DNA of 64,000 bases from a virus. How positions within the stretch are numbered: the stretch's first letter is position 1; the number at the start of each line of letters is the position of its first letter. The stretch spans positions 17,633 to 81,632 of IMG/VR virus record IMGVR_UViG_3300043436_003269, one strand, 5' to 3'. Positions 30,593 through 39,744 of this stretch are shown here, piece after piece. The notes beneath the pieces are model-generated. The model was not told the DNA's origin. It saw only the letters and a list, made by a program, of their open reading frames with translations, and searched no databases. A program made the position numbers and the translations under genes.

Positions 30593-30767
30593 AGTCTTCT
30601 TGTTTTAATTCTTCGTAAAAACCAATCTTTGGTTGTTGATGAATAACCTCTTTTAAATCTTCGTTTTCTTGATGAAGTGGTCGAATAATCATTAGATACA
30701 TCATCATTGCACCTAACCACATTCCAACACAACCTGTGAGTATTAACTCTACTACTGTACTTTTCAT
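30585..30767 (-). CDS. Single-TM protein, 60 aa
   Basis: N-terminal TM helix (VELILTGCVGMWLGAMMMYLM, read as ILTGCVGMWLGAMMMYL), then a charged tail. It lies 1 nt downstream of the glutamine synthetase gene and overlaps DUF3310. Function unknown. Confidence 0.55.
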   Translation of the reverse strand: MKSTVVELILTGCVGMWLGAMMMYLMIIRPLHQENEDLKEVIHQQPKIGFYEELKQEDYE

Positions 30768-30768
30768 A

Positions 30769-31977
30769 TTAATTTTGATTTACATTAAATTTTATTTCCT
30801 CTGAAGGAATATTCGCCTTTGATTCCATTAAGTCAACCATGTTGTCAAATTCAGTTTCAGCATCTTTGCGATATTGGTCCAATAAATCCTCATTAGACAT
30901 TGCACCAAATTTCTCACTAAGTTTGGTTGTGTCAACATCATCATCATACATAATATGAAGTGTTTCGTCCAACTCTTCAGCTAAAGATAAAGATTCACAA
31001 ATCACATTTAAGATTTTATAAGGATTGGCGTTTGATGATGGTCGTCTGTCCTCTAAATAACCTTTCCATGTTTCACCAACACTTCTTGGAACTCTGATTG
31101 ATGCACCTCTGTCTGAAATACCCCAACTAAATTTGTCAATTGCCTGAGTCTCATGTTTACCAGTCAATCTCAAGTGATTGTCTGAACCATAGTTATCGAT
31201 ATGTTCTTTAGTTCTTGAGCCAAATACTTTGAAAATTGATTTGAAGTATTCTTCTCCGCCCTGTTCTCTCATTCTATTGTTTGAGAAGTTTGTGTGAAGT
31301 CCTGAGCCATTCCAATCACCGAATACCATAGGTTTAGGGTGAAATTCAATTTGTAATCCATGTTTCTCAGCAATTTTGTAAAGGAAATAACGAGACATCC
31401 ATAAATCGTCAGAAGCGGTTAACTTACCTTTAGAAAATACTTGATACTCCCACTGACCTAAAGCAACTTCAGCATTGGTACCTTCAATACCAATATGGTA
31501 TGCCAAACACATATCCAAATGTTCTTCAGTCAAACTTCTTCCAACCATTTGTCCACCAACACCACAATAATATTTTCCTTGTGGGTCAATCGCACCTCCT
31601 CTATTAAATCCAAGGATTTCTTTATTATGAGCTGAGCGAATAAAATATTCTTGTTCAAATCCAACCCAAAAATCATTGTCTTCTTTACCTAATTTAGCTC
31701 TGTCATTTGTTTGGTGTGGTTTCCCATTACTACCCATTACCTCACACAGAACATAAATTCTGTCTGAGTTGTTAGAATACAACTTAACAGGTTTAAGGAA
31801 ACAATCTGATGAGTATCCTTCTGCTTGCATAGTTGATGAGCCATCAAAACCCCATTCAGGAATATCGGTCAATAAAATAAGGTTTTCATATTTGAAATCC
31901 AATATTCTAACTTTACTTCTTAAGTTCGGCTCAGGTTTATATCCGTCGAGCCACACGTATTCTACTTTTCTTTTCAT
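30769..31977 (-). CDS. Glutamine synthetase, type II (eukaryote-like)
   Basis: 402 residues. EYVWLDG, then IPEWGFDGSSTMQAEGYSSD (beta-grasp domain and type II signature), VLCEVM...TNDR, FWVGFEQEYF with metal-binding Glu, GVGGQMVGR, YHIGIEGTNAEVALGQWEYQ in the catalytic core, GDWNGSGLHTNFS (ammonia/Glu loop), and DRGASIRVPR (ATP-binding Arg). All catalytic segments appear intact, so it should make glutamine from glutamate, ammonia and ATP. As an auxiliary metabolic gene it may secure nitrogen for nucleotide synthesis. Type II enzymes are unusual for both bacteria of this group and phages. Confidence 0.92.
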   Translation of the reverse strand: MKRKVEYVWLDGYKPEPNLRSKVRILDFKYENLILLTDIPEWGFDGSSTMQAEGYSSDCFLKPVKLYSNNSDRIYVLCEVMGSNGKPHQTNDRAKLGKEDNDFWVGFEQEYFIRSAHNKEILGFNRGGAIDPQGKYYCGVGGQMVGRSLTEEHLDMCLAYHIGIEGTNAEVALGQWEYQVFSKGKLTASDDLWMSRYFLYKIAEKHGLQIEFHPKPMVFGDWNGSGLHTNFSNNRMREQGGEEYFKSIFKVFGSRTKEHIDNYGSDNHLRLTGKHETQAIDKFSWGISDRGASIRVPRSVGETWKGYLEDRRPSSNANPYKILNVICESLSLAEELDETLHIMYDDDVDTTKLSEKFGAMSNEDLLDQYRKDAETEFDNMVDLMESKANIPSEEIKFNVNQN

Positions 31978-31988
31978 ACTGAAATTAT

Positions 31989-32177
31989 TTACACTGCTTT
32001 GACCACATAATAATCGTTTGCATATTTTGATTCTTCAATAATACCATCTTCCATGAGTTTGTCGAGGATGGTTCTTGCCTCACTTTCGGGAACTCGAAGA
32101 ATGTGAGATGCGATGTAGTTTATGTGAATGGGTTGTCTCAATTTAGACATCAAGGTTTTAGTTATTTTATCTTCCAT
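31989..32177 (-). CDS. Small winged-helix-like protein, 62 aa
   Basis: Pattern IHINYIASHILRVPESEARTILDKLMEDGIIEE, read in parts: a helix-turn-helix with wing (YANDYYVVKAV). Could be a DNA-binding regulator of the operon that follows, which includes glutamine synthetase 11 nt downstream. Stop-start overlap of 1 nt with the upstream gene. Confidence 0.55.
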   Translation of the reverse strand: MEDKITKTLMSKLRQPIHINYIASHILRVPESEARTILDKLMEDGIIEESKYANDYYVVKAV

Positions 32178-32362
32178 TATCTTATTATTAGTTCCAAAAT
32201 TTCTTTATCAGTTTTACCTTCCTCATGAAGTTTAAATATCTCACGACTTTTTTGGTCCATAAAAAAAAGAGCATCACTCTTACCGTAATACTCTTTCAGT
32301 TTATTGTTCTCAAGTGCCGACAAGCTTCTGTCGTAATTAATAAGTCGTTTATTGAATCCCAC
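32177..32362 (-). CDS. Unknown protein, 61 aa, GTG start
   Basis: Begins (GTG)GFNKRLINYDRSLSAL; all helical, charged. The GTG at 32362 lies exactly 4 nt after a TATATTTG promoter box, the same geometry as other leaderless genes here, which supports this unusual start. First gene of the leftward run through glutamine synthetase. Confidence 0.6.
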   Translation of the reverse strand: MGFNKRLINYDRSLSALENNKLKEYYGKSDALFFMDQKSREIFKLHEEGKTDKEILELIIR

Positions 32363-32366
32363 GACA

Positions 32367-32398
32367 CAAATATAGGAAAATTAAATTTCAGAGTCAAA
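32367..32398 (-). promoter_or_regulatory. Bacteroidota-type promoter, leaderless GTG start
   Basis: Leftward TTTG at 32398-32395, 20-nt spacer, TATATTTG at 32374-32367, TGTC, GTG at 32362. It overlaps the end of the upstream gene. Confidence 0.7.
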
Positions 32399-33160
32399 GT
32401 TTTTTATCTTAGCCATATTAACAATTTGAAAAATATATGACATTATTTTTCTTTTCATAATTGGTACCACGGTTTGTTCCATTGGGAAATCTTGGTTGCA
32501 CGTCATTTCAAAGACAGGTAATGATATATAATTCTTTAATTTATTAAATGTTGAATGGTTTTCGATAATTGTAAGTAGGGTTGTGTCATCAGGTTCACTC
32601 TGATAAATCTTGGTAAGAATCGTTTTGTTTGAATCCACACCACCTCTTCTTTTCTTGATTTGGTATTCCCAAACATAGATGTTGTTATTGAATTTTCTAT
32701 AATAGAAAACATAACCACGCCCTGAAGCCAAGTTCTCTCGGTTCTTTTTAATTGAGATTTCAACACTATCAAACACCATGTTCCAAATTGATTTGGCGGT
32801 GTTGAAAGCATCGTACAATTTGTGGTTGGAGTATTTTAAGGTCTTGTCCAATTCACCTTCCTCTTCTTTGGAAAGTTCTCTTGGTTTCTTTGGGTATAAA
32901 TCTTTTAACAGGATTTCATCGTCACAAGATTGGAATTTCTTGTCTGTCAATAATATTGTATTCTCTTTGAATAAAGATTGGACGTTGGCTAAGTGTAATG
33001 ATATTTCAACAAAGTCTGGGTAGATTTCAAAGTTCTCTAAGTTTTTCTCGCATTTTTGAATGTAATCCAATAAAGTATATTTGTTATATTCAAAGTCCAA
33101 AGGTTCTTTTAACATCCACTCTGGATTTAGCTTAAACGCCATTTTCTTTCTTCTCCCCAT
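32381..33160 (-). CDS. Unknown protein, 259 aa
   Basis: Starts MGRRKKMAFKLNPEW; MAFKLN seven codons in is an alternative. Acidic helical first half, beta-rich middle (GRGYVFYYRKFNNNIYVWEY, read in parts) and conserved-looking C-terminus. Proteins like this occur in large Bacteroidota phages as far as I recall, without function. Confidence 0.6.
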   Translation of the reverse strand: MGRRKKMAFKLNPEWMLKEPLDFEYNKYTLLDYIQKCEKNLENFEIYPDFVEISLHLANVQSLFKENTILLTDKKFQSCDDEILLKDLYPKKPRELSKEEEGELDKTLKYSNHKLYDAFNTAKSIWNMVFDSVEISIKKNRENLASGRGYVFYYRKFNNNIYVWEYQIKKRRGGVDSNKTILTKIYQSEPDDTTLLTIIENHSTFNKLKNYISLPVFEMTCNQDFPMEQTVVPIMKRKIMSYIFQIVNMAKIKNFDSEI

Positions 33161-33186
33161 ATAACAATTATAACCAAATAAAAATC

Positions 33187-34944
33187 TTAATCAATTCTCA
33201 TAACATAAAATAACTCATCTTGAATAGTAACTTCATCGGCACTTCCATCATATCCGTTTAATGTGTGACCGTAACCATCTTCATCAATAACCGCTTTAAT
33301 GAATGCATCTTTATCTACATATTCATTCCATTCCAATCCCCACTCATTCATAAACCCTTCTATATCATTGTTTGCTTCTCGAACTCTATCTGAGATAATT
33401 TCTTCAATTAATTCATCAGGGAAGTCACCTTCTGGGTCCTCCTTAATTTCTTCAATCTCTTGTTCCATCTCATCAATCGATTCTTGTAGTTCATCAATTT
33501 TTTCTTGGATTTCTTCATCATCTTCACCATCCATGTCACTTTCCAATCTTGAAATGTACTCACTCAATCTTTGGATTTTATCTTCCCTAACTTTAACGTC
33601 TTCTTCTTGTTTTCTTGACAATTCCCTTTCCGATTCTTCGATGTAAATCTCAGGATTTTGATAAACATCTTGATTAAATAAATCTTCGGCATATGCAATA
33701 ACTGCATCATAATCAAGGTGTTGTCTCACGAAATTAGAATTGAATCCCTCATAACCTACATCATCAATCAATTGTTCTACATATTCCTCAGCACTTGATT
33801 GCATTTCACGTTCGTTTCCAACTGCATATCTACGGTCTTCCAAGTCAGGAACTCCAATCACTTCAAATTCATCTGTATCATAATAAGAACCTGTTGGGAT
33901 GATATTGTAAACATCAATCTTTTGGTCCAATTCTTCCAACTCATCTTCAAGTTCACCAATCTCCGCCAACAAATCATTTCTTACTTCATCATCATTATCA
34001 AATTCTGCTTGAAGTTGGTCAATCTCAGTTTCGATTCTGGCAATCTCACCTCGGTCCAAGTTGGTTAATATCTCAGCATCTCCATTATCAGATAAAAACT
34101 CCAATAAGGCATGAGCCCTTAAACCTTCATCAGGACAATTAGGACCCAAAGCCCATTCATTATCAATACGTCTTTCTTGAGCTTCCTCTTCTCGTTGTCT
34201 TAATATTTGAGCTTGTCTTGCTCTTTCCAATCGGTCTCTTTCTTTACGAGCCAACTCTTTATCCTTAAAAATCTTAACTTGTTCAGGATATTCTGAATTA
34301 AGATAGTCGTCAACAGAACTTAATATTTCATTCAATTTGTTTGTTCCGATAATCCACCCACTATTAACCGTAGCATCCAATGCATCATAATATGTTTTAT
34401 CCCCATCAAATTTTTGAAGTAATGCAACTTTATAGAACTTATTGTCAGATGGTGCTTGTCGGTCTAATATATAAAACAACTTACCATCTTCATTATACCT
34501 TTTGAACTGATGGTCAGTAGATGCTGCAGTACACCACTTAGTACCCTTACCATAATAACAAGACGTATCATAAGTTAATGGATTAACAACAAAAAATCTA
34601 CCGTCATCATATACAACATTACCTCCCTCAACTTTCTTAACAATTCGTCTTTGTCTTGTTTGGTAATCGGTTAAGGCTGAAAATAATTGACCGATACTCT
34701 TATATTGATATAGGTCAGTGATTGGAAGGTTGCTTGAAATCTTTTGGAACGCATTAAGAGCAGTTTCAATCTTTGAAAGGTTCTCGTCAAAGTTAACCCC
34801 ATCCATATGTTTACCAACCCAGTCCAAATATTTCTGTGGGACTGACTTTAATATCTTCTTTATATTCTCCTCACCAAACTTTTGTGAGTACTTGGCTTTG
34901 AAATCGTCAATTCTACCTTCTTGTATTAATTTTAAAAAATCCAT
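33187..34944 (-). CDS. GTxWCTA-domain protein with long acidic coiled coil
   Basis: 585 residues from MDFLKLIQEGRIDDF. The GTxWCTA domain (about 115-215) reads YGKGTKWCTAAST, FKRYNEDGKLFYILDR, FYKVALLQKF. From about 235 on it is extremely acidic and coiled-coil-like, with several Glu/Asp-rich heptads (DELIEEIISDRVREAN; GELEDELEELDQKID). The start at 34944 is preferred over 35016, which lies within the promoter. It has a host-type promoter at 34988 and a TATTTATC motif at 34958. Confidence 0.65.
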   Translation of the reverse strand: MDFLKLIQEGRIDDFKAKYSQKFGEENIKKILKSVPQKYLDWVGKHMDGVNFDENLSKIETALNAFQKISSNLPITDLYQYKSIGQLFSALTDYQTRQRRIVKKVEGGNVVYDDGRFFVVNPLTYDTSCYYGKGTKWCTAASTDHQFKRYNEDGKLFYILDRQAPSDNKFYKVALLQKFDGDKTYYDALDATVNSGWIIGTNKLNEILSSVDDYLNSEYPEQVKIFKDKELARKERDRLERARQAQILRQREEEAQERRIDNEWALGPNCPDEGLRAHALLEFLSDNGDAEILTNLDRGEIARIETEIDQLQAEFDNDDEVRNDLLAEIGELEDELEELDQKIDVYNIIPTGSYYDTDEFEVIGVPDLEDRRYAVGNEREMQSSAEEYVEQLIDDVGYEGFNSNFVRQHLDYDAVIAYAEDLFNQDVYQNPEIYIEESERELSRKQEEDVKVREDKIQRLSEYISRLESDMDGEDDEEIQEKIDELQESIDEMEQEIEEIKEDPEGDFPDELIEEIISDRVREANNDIEGFMNEWGLEWNEYVDKDAFIKAVIDEDGYGHTLNGYDGSADEVTIQDELFYVMRID

Positions 34945-34957
34945 CGTATCTTTAATT

Positions 34958-34965
34958 GATAAATA
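34958..34965 (-). promoter_or_regulatory. TATTTATC motif
   Basis: Leftward ATATTTATCAATTAAAG, 13 nt before the ATG at 34944; this gene carries both motif classes. Confidence 0.35.
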
Positions 34966-34987
34966 TTCTTTTAGTCTTATATTTCCA

Positions 34988-35017
34988 CAAAGATAGTATT
35001 TATTATCAGGAAACAAA
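34988..35017 (-). promoter_or_regulatory. Bacteroidota-type promoter
   Basis: Leftward TTTG at 35017-35014, 18-nt spacer, TATCTTTG at 34995-34988. Confidence 0.65.
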
Positions 35018-35040
35018 TAAACTAACTAAAATACAATACC

Positions 35041-35202
35041 ATGGGATGCGGATGCAAAAATAATGGAAACCAATCACAACAGCCTTCACCTCAACAGGTT
35101 CAACAGGCTGCGGCTCAGAGACAACAAACTAACGAAAGTGTCAAAGCAGCTATCAAAAAAACGGTTGAAAAGTACTACAACGTAAACAAAACTAGTAAGT
35201 AA
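35041..35202 (+). CDS. Small Cys/Gln-rich protein, 53 aa
   Basis: MGCGCKNNGNQSQQPSPQQV, then an Ala/Gln-rich helix and a basic end (AIKKTVEKYYNVNKTSK). The MGCGCK start carries two Cys near a Gly, reminiscent of small metal-binding tags. A terminator follows 27 nt later, so it is a stand-alone unit. Function unknown. Confidence 0.6.
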   Translation: MGCGCKNNGNQSQQPSPQQVQQAAAQRQQTNESVKAAIKKTVEKYYNVNKTSK

Positions 35203-35229
35203 TTAACTAAGTTTAAAGAAATTAAGGAG

Positions 35230-35255
35230 GGGACAATGAAAATTGTCCCTTTTTT
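35230..35255 (+). terminator. Terminator with GAAA loop
   Basis: GGGACAAT (35230-35237), GAAA, ATTGTCCC (35242-35249), then six T. It closes the 35041-35202 unit and precedes the next motif. Confidence 0.85.
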
Positions 35256-35257
35256 CG

Positions 35258-35265
35258 TATTTATA
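35258..35265 (+). promoter_or_regulatory. TATTTATA motif, 4 nt from ATG
   Basis: Rightward GTATTTATATTAT then ATG at 35270, directly after a terminator, so this gene needs its own promoter here. Confidence 0.5.
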
Positions 35266-35269
35266 TTAT

Positions 35270-36271
35270 ATGGAAATTGAAGACCTAATAGATGATTATA
35301 ATAATGGTAATGAATCCGAATGGATGAAATACTTTAATGATGAACTTAATGTGTTTTTCAAATATGCCCATAGACGAGGATTTTTCGATAAATTAGATAT
35401 TTTAGATGAACATCAAAATGAATATCTATTATTCTTATATTCAATAGACAAGCCTGAATTTTATAGATTAATTACCGAAGAATATTTACACGATGTTGAT
35501 ATGATTGACGGTAAACCTTATTTGACAACTAACGACAAAGGTGGTAATTTATCCAAATTGTTTTGTGATAATAGACGTAATGATTTATCTCGTGGTACCG
35601 TGGAATCCATTCTTAATGGTGATAATGATTTGGACGGATGGAATGGTTATGACCTTACAGATAATGTCTATAGAGATGTAATTCAAGAATTAACCAAAGC
35701 CAACTTAACAAGATTAAAAGAATACATTGTAGATACACTTAATGGTTCTCAAATTGAACCTCAAACAGAATTACTTCAATCAATTGCCGAAACTCAAGGA
35801 ACTGATTACTCAACCATCAATAATGATAATATAGATGAAGTTGTTGATGATGAAGAAACAATGAAGGAAATCATGAATGATGAGTTATCTGATTTGAAAA
35901 ATGAATTGTATTATATCTACGAGACTTCATATAATAACGCATACGAAGACAAATTATATAAAGAGGTTACAGGTGAATTAGAAAAATATTTTGACATGCC
36001 AAATGGGAAATGGTCAAGTAGACCACACCAGTATAAAAAGGAAACCCAAGTTGAAATCTTCCAAGTCCCAATACATAACTTTGAAAGTAATATATTAGAT
36101 TACTTGAATAGGAGCAAAGGGTGGGGTTATAATAGTACTCTCGAATATTGGGGGAGTTACATAGATGTATTAACCGAGGATGACGAATGTTTGAGTGTTT
36201 ACCCATCGGATTACGCCGACTCAAGAGAGGTAGATAAAAATATCAATATATACTTTAACGATTACATTTAA
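35270..36271 (+). CDS. Unknown acidic protein, 333 aa
   Basis: Starts MEIEDLIDDYNNGNESEW. The start at 35270 is preferred over 35243, which falls inside the terminator. Strongly acidic, with many Asp/Asn/Tyr and predicted helices. The C-terminal part (VYPSDYADSREVDKN) is similar in tone to other acidic unknowns here. No family recognised. Confidence 0.6.
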   Translation: MEIEDLIDDYNNGNESEWMKYFNDELNVFFKYAHRRGFFDKLDILDEHQNEYLLFLYSIDKPEFYRLITEEYLHDVDMIDGKPYLTTNDKGGNLSKLFCDNRRNDLSRGTVESILNGDNDLDGWNGYDLTDNVYRDVIQELTKANLTRLKEYIVDTLNGSQIEPQTELLQSIAETQGTDYSTINNDNIDEVVDDEETMKEIMNDELSDLKNELYYIYETSYNNAYEDKLYKEVTGELEKYFDMPNGKWSSRPHQYKKETQVEIFQVPIHNFESNILDYLNRSKGWGYNSTLEYWGSYIDVLTEDDECLSVYPSDYADSREVDKNINIYFNDYI

Positions 36272-36333
36272 TATTCTTTTTGTGAATTTAATTGTTTATA
36301 CTTAAACAAGAATAAATTTCAAAAGAAATACCA

Positions 36334-37095
36334 ATGATATTAAAATCACCAACAAGCAAACTATCAATAGTTAATTTATTTGCAGATTTCATATTAAATC
36401 AAATTCCAAAAGACGAGGAAAGTATTATCCAAGTCGCCGACTGTTTAAACTTTTATGTAATCAAAGGTAAAACCACATACAAAGAACCTTTAGACATTGC
36501 AAAAATAAAGGACGAATTCATAACAAAATTTGAAGAATTAATGGGTGATTTAAAGTTATCTCATACGATAGATTTGATTGAGTACGATTCAAAGTTAAGA
36601 CCATCAGAAAGTTTAACCTTCTCTTACCATAACAATTCGACCAATTGTTCATACCATAAAACACAATGTGAAGAATTTTTGTTAGATAATACCAACTCAT
36701 ACGATTATAACTTCCACTTAAAACAAATCTCAGAAGATAATAATTTAATTTTTTGTTCTGAGTTTCCTCATGGTTATTCTTTGAAACAGGGACGGTTGAT
36801 GTATTATTATGGGAAACATATTTTCTACAACATACCATACAATTACCCATTTTCAACTCTGACATTTACAATGTCAACAACCAAAGATGAATATGGCGAT
36901 GTATCATTCTCAGTTAAAAACGCAAATCAAAAAGAAGATGAGACTTTAAGGTCTGCCATATTAGATGTATTTGACTTTGACATGTCCTCATTAGATAAAG
37001 ACATAAAAAAAGTGGATTGGTCTATTGAAGTTACCAACCCACTTGAGGATTATGACTTTCTTAAACAGAAAGTTAAAGATTTTGTAATTTTTTAA
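36334..37095 (+). CDS. Unknown protein, 253 aa
   Basis: Mixed alpha/beta protein, Tyr/Asn-rich in the middle (FSYHNNSTNCSYHKTQC). No recognised motif. Convergent with the glutaredoxin gene (4-nt overlap). It lies 62 nt after the preceding gene; whether it has its own promoter is unclear. Confidence 0.55.
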   Translation: MILKSPTSKLSIVNLFADFILNQIPKDEESIIQVADCLNFYVIKGKTTYKEPLDIAKIKDEFITKFEELMGDLKLSHTIDLIEYDSKLRPSESLTFSYHNNSTNCSYHKTQCEEFLLDNTNSYDYNFHLKQISEDNNLIFCSEFPHGYSLKQGRLMYYYGKHIFYNIPYNYPFSTLTFTMSTTKDEYGDVSFSVKNANQKEDETLRSAILDVFDFDMSSLDKDIKKVDWSIEVTNPLEDYDFLKQKVKDFVIF

Positions 37096-37391
37096 ATCAG
37101 ACCAACTTTTTTTCTGTGTTCTTGGATGATTGAGAGAGCCTCTCTCAACTCATCATAATTTCTTTCAGGCGCATATAAGAAAGATTCATGTTTTTCATTA
37201 TCAGTTTCAATAATTAATAACGCAGGAATCATATCGTTATCGGTGACTTCAGTAAACAACTGATATTCCTCATCGTAATCGTCAATATCTCTATCAAAGA
37301 ATTCAATTCCTTCATTAGTTAACATTTCTTTGAAGTCTGTACAAAAAGGACATCCCTTCATTGTATACACTATTACATTTAAATCTTTCAT
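37092..37391 (-). CDS. Glutaredoxin
   Basis: 99 residues. VYTMKGCPFCTDFKEML holds the CPFC active site, and MIPALLI the cis-Pro loop of the thioredoxin fold. An acidic insertion (DDYDEEYQLF) lengthens the second helix. It would reduce disulfides, commonly for phage ribonucleotide reductase (not seen here). Adjacent to a thioredoxin. Confidence 0.85.
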   Translation of the reverse strand: MKDLNVIVYTMKGCPFCTDFKEMLTNEGIEFFDRDIDDYDEEYQLFTEVTDNDMIPALLIIETDNEKHESFLYAPERNYDELREALSIIQEHRKKVGLI

Positions 37392-37396
37392 ATTAA

Positions 37397-37717
37397 TTAG
37401 TTAAGTAATCCAAGGACTTCTGCTGGTGACATAACACCCGCTCTTGAATATACTTCAGAACCTTCCTTGAAAATTTTTATTGTCGGTACGCTTCTAATAC
37501 CCAACTCTCTCATGTAATCCATGTCGCTATCGACATCGAATTTATAAATATTATATTTAGGTCTGTCAGTTGATTCACTAATCAACGATTCGTTTACTTT
37601 ACCTAAGTTGTTTAACATTACCTTACACGGTCCACACCAAGTGGCATATAAGTCCAATACGAAGTTTTCTCCGTTGCTAATTTTTTTTCTTAATTCATTT
37701 GCTGTTAGTTGTTCCAT
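37397..37717 (-). CDS. Thioredoxin
   Basis: 106 residues. FVLDLYATWCGPCKVML has the WCGPC active site, and RSVPTIKIFKEG the cis-Pro loop. The complete fold is present, without signal peptide, so it is cytoplasmic. It overlaps the upstream gene by 23 nt and precedes glutaredoxin by 5 nt, forming a redox pair. A TATTTATA motif lies at 37743-37750. Confidence 0.92.
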   Translation of the reverse strand: MEQLTANELRKKISNGENFVLDLYATWCGPCKVMLNNLGKVNESLISESTDRPKYNIYKFDVDSDMDYMRELGIRSVPTIKIFKEGSEVYSRAGVMSPAEVLGLLN

Positions 37718-38030
37718 TCTTATATGTTTTTAATAATTGTCCTATAAATAATTTTAATTCGTTTAATTGTTCTTCTCGATAATAAATAGCCAAACTTTTA
37801 TCATCCATAGCACTTTTAAATAAATATAAATAAAATGATTGTTTGGTTAAATATATTTTACTTCTTGTTTTAAATTCACCTGTCTTGAACTCCATCCAAT
37901 TATCACTATAAACTGTGGTGAATGTACGACCATCCAAGAACTTTTGAAAATCGTCAGGAACATCAAGTTCCAAAGTTGAAAATGGTTTCCCATCTTCAAT
38001 ACCTATTATATATTCAGGTTTACTTACCAT
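37695..38030 (-). CDS. Unknown protein, 111 aa
   Basis: A strand-rich N-terminal half and a helical C-terminus (LNELKLFIGQLLKTYKNG). Overlaps both neighbours, so translational coupling with PcfJ-like protein and thioredoxin is likely. No function recognised. Confidence 0.55.
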   Translation of the reverse strand: MVSKPEYIIGIEDGKPFSTLELDVPDDFQKFLDGRTFTTVYSDNWMEFKTGEFKTRSKIYLTKQSFYLYLFKSAMDDKSLAIYYREEQLNELKLFIGQLLKTYKNGTTNSK

Positions 38031-39676
38031 AGATTATAGTCATTAATTTCTTTTGTATCCCAAACCAAGCGGCCAGTAGTGTTCCAATTAGAAGAAGATT
38101 CAAGTTCCAAACCAGACTTGAGAACCTTTTTAATCTTAACCGTATCGAATTCTTTTTCATTTATATAATATAACATACGTTCATCCAATTTCAATAGAAC
38201 CTCATTCCAATTTTCAGGTAATCCCTTATTAAACCTACCCAAAGATTGGACTCTATTAATATGGACATTTTCATTCATTAAACTTTTGGTCATATTATAT
38301 TCAATCGTTGCCCTTTCTTCTGAGTCAACACCACCTTTACGGAGTGATACAATAATGGAACCAGCCTTGCCAACATATGTTTTAACACAATTGGATTGAA
38401 CCGCACTCTCCTCGTTATAGTTATTACTATTATCAAGTACGACAGGGTAATACACCCCATCACCAAATGTAATTGGTTTCGATATCACCGTATAGGTATA
38501 ATCAGGATATTGTCGATAATACGTACCTTGTCGATACGATTGGAGCTTATCCGTCCAATCCAAGTGTTCGTGTCTGAAATCACTTCTATTATCGTCAGAC
38601 GCCATCCATTTAACGTTAGGTTCATACAATTTTAAATCAGTGTAGAATCTAATGTGGTCAAAGAATGTTGACCCATCCAAAGTACCATTAATAATAACCT
38701 GTTTGAATAACTTAAACACACGTTTCAATTCTTCAGTGGTAACAAACTCCAAGAAGGTTTCATGAGGTGGGTAATACAAAATATCAGAATTTAAACATTT
38801 CAAGATTAACTCCTCATCTTGGTTCATCCAATCATCCCCAAACATATTACGTCCATATTCATACATACGAAGATTCAAATCATCACAAGTATGTAGTGCC
38901 TTTTTAATCTTCTTACCTGAAAATTTATTTAAATCCATAATAGCGTCTACCATTCGATTACCATTTTTCTTCAAAGATTTTTTAATCTCAGGCCCAAACC
39001 AAGCACTAGTATATATATGGAAATTATTTGGGAATTTAACTCCCCTCTTGGTCAGATAAAATTTGAATAACCTTTGGTTCCAAGTCAGGTCCCCAAAACC
39101 TTCATTTGGGTCAATCGCGTTGATGAACGCAGAAATAGCATCATTAGAAATTTCAACATCCTTATTATGAATCCTGAGCCGATTTCTAATTAATGAAGCC
39201 AACACCATTAATGGTTCACCAAAAAAATAATTACGTCTTATTCGTTTTCTCGACTTTGTCTTTAAATGGTAATTATCAATCCCCCCAACATATACATCAC
39301 CCGTTTTTGTATTCACACTAATAAACTGAACGTTCTTACTTTGTTTAAACCAAACAACACCAGGTCGTCTGTGTTTAAAATTATAAAACAATTTGATAGC
39401 AACTTTATCACCATCTCGTTCTACAACAACCGTACTATTAATTATATGAACAGAACACATTTGGTCTGCAAATCGAGCAACAAACTCCTCTTCAGTATCG
39501 TTAGTTTTTTTATGAATAAATAATGGGTGTTTTTTAGTAGGAACAGGACCAACCTCAGCATCAAAACCAAGTATCTCGTCTTTAATTTTTTTTCTAAAAT
39601 AAGGGAAAGGACTATAAGGTTCGTGTTCAACCGTTTCATACTTTGAATACTCCTTTTTAAATAACACCTCTTTCAT
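38024..39676 (-). CDS. PcfJ-like protein
   Basis: 550 residues. The C-terminal third matches the PcfJ family: ESAVQSNCVKTYVGKAGSII, then SLRKGGVDSEERATIEY and NRVQSLGRFNKG. PcfJ-like proteins occur on conjugative elements and phages, with undefined enzymatic function. The N-terminal region is long and helical. The TATATTTG box lies exactly 4 nt before the ATG. The Q-x-N-C-V motif shares a conserved Cys with GTxWCTA proteins, but I see no homology. Confidence 0.65.
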   Translation of the reverse strand: MKEVLFKKEYSKYETVEHEPYSPFPYFRKKIKDEILGFDAEVGPVPTKKHPLFIHKKTNDTEEEFVARFADQMCSVHIINSTVVVERDGDKVAIKLFYNFKHRRPGVVWFKQSKNVQFISVNTKTGDVYVGGIDNYHLKTKSRKRIRRNYFFGEPLMVLASLIRNRLRIHNKDVEISNDAISAFINAIDPNEGFGDLTWNQRLFKFYLTKRGVKFPNNFHIYTSAWFGPEIKKSLKKNGNRMVDAIMDLNKFSGKKIKKALHTCDDLNLRMYEYGRNMFGDDWMNQDEELILKCLNSDILYYPPHETFLEFVTTEELKRVFKLFKQVIINGTLDGSTFFDHIRFYTDLKLYEPNVKWMASDDNRSDFRHEHLDWTDKLQSYRQGTYYRQYPDYTYTVISKPITFGDGVYYPVVLDNSNNYNEESAVQSNCVKTYVGKAGSIIVSLRKGGVDSEERATIEYNMTKSLMNENVHINRVQSLGRFNKGLPENWNEVLLKLDERMLYYINEKEFDTVKIKKVLKSGLELESSSNWNTTGRLVWDTKEINDYNLW

Positions 39677-39680
39677 ATTA

Positions 39681-39711
39681 CAAATATAATAAAATAAAAA
39701 TGGGAGACAAA
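39681..39711 (-). promoter_or_regulatory. Bacteroidota-type promoter, leaderless start
   Basis: Leftward TTTG at 39711-39708, 19-nt spacer, TATATTTG at 39688-39681, TAAT, ATG at 39676. The -33 box lies inside a terminator hairpin. Confidence 0.7.
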
Positions 39712-39720
39712 ATGTCCCCC
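39702..39720 (-). terminator. Terminator after 39745-40032
   Basis: Leftward GGGGGACA, TTT, TGTCTCCC (one G-U pair), then ATTTTTATTTT. It overlaps the -33 region of the next promoter. Confidence 0.65.
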
Positions 39721-39744
39721 ACCTTTTTTATTAAATGAATAAAT

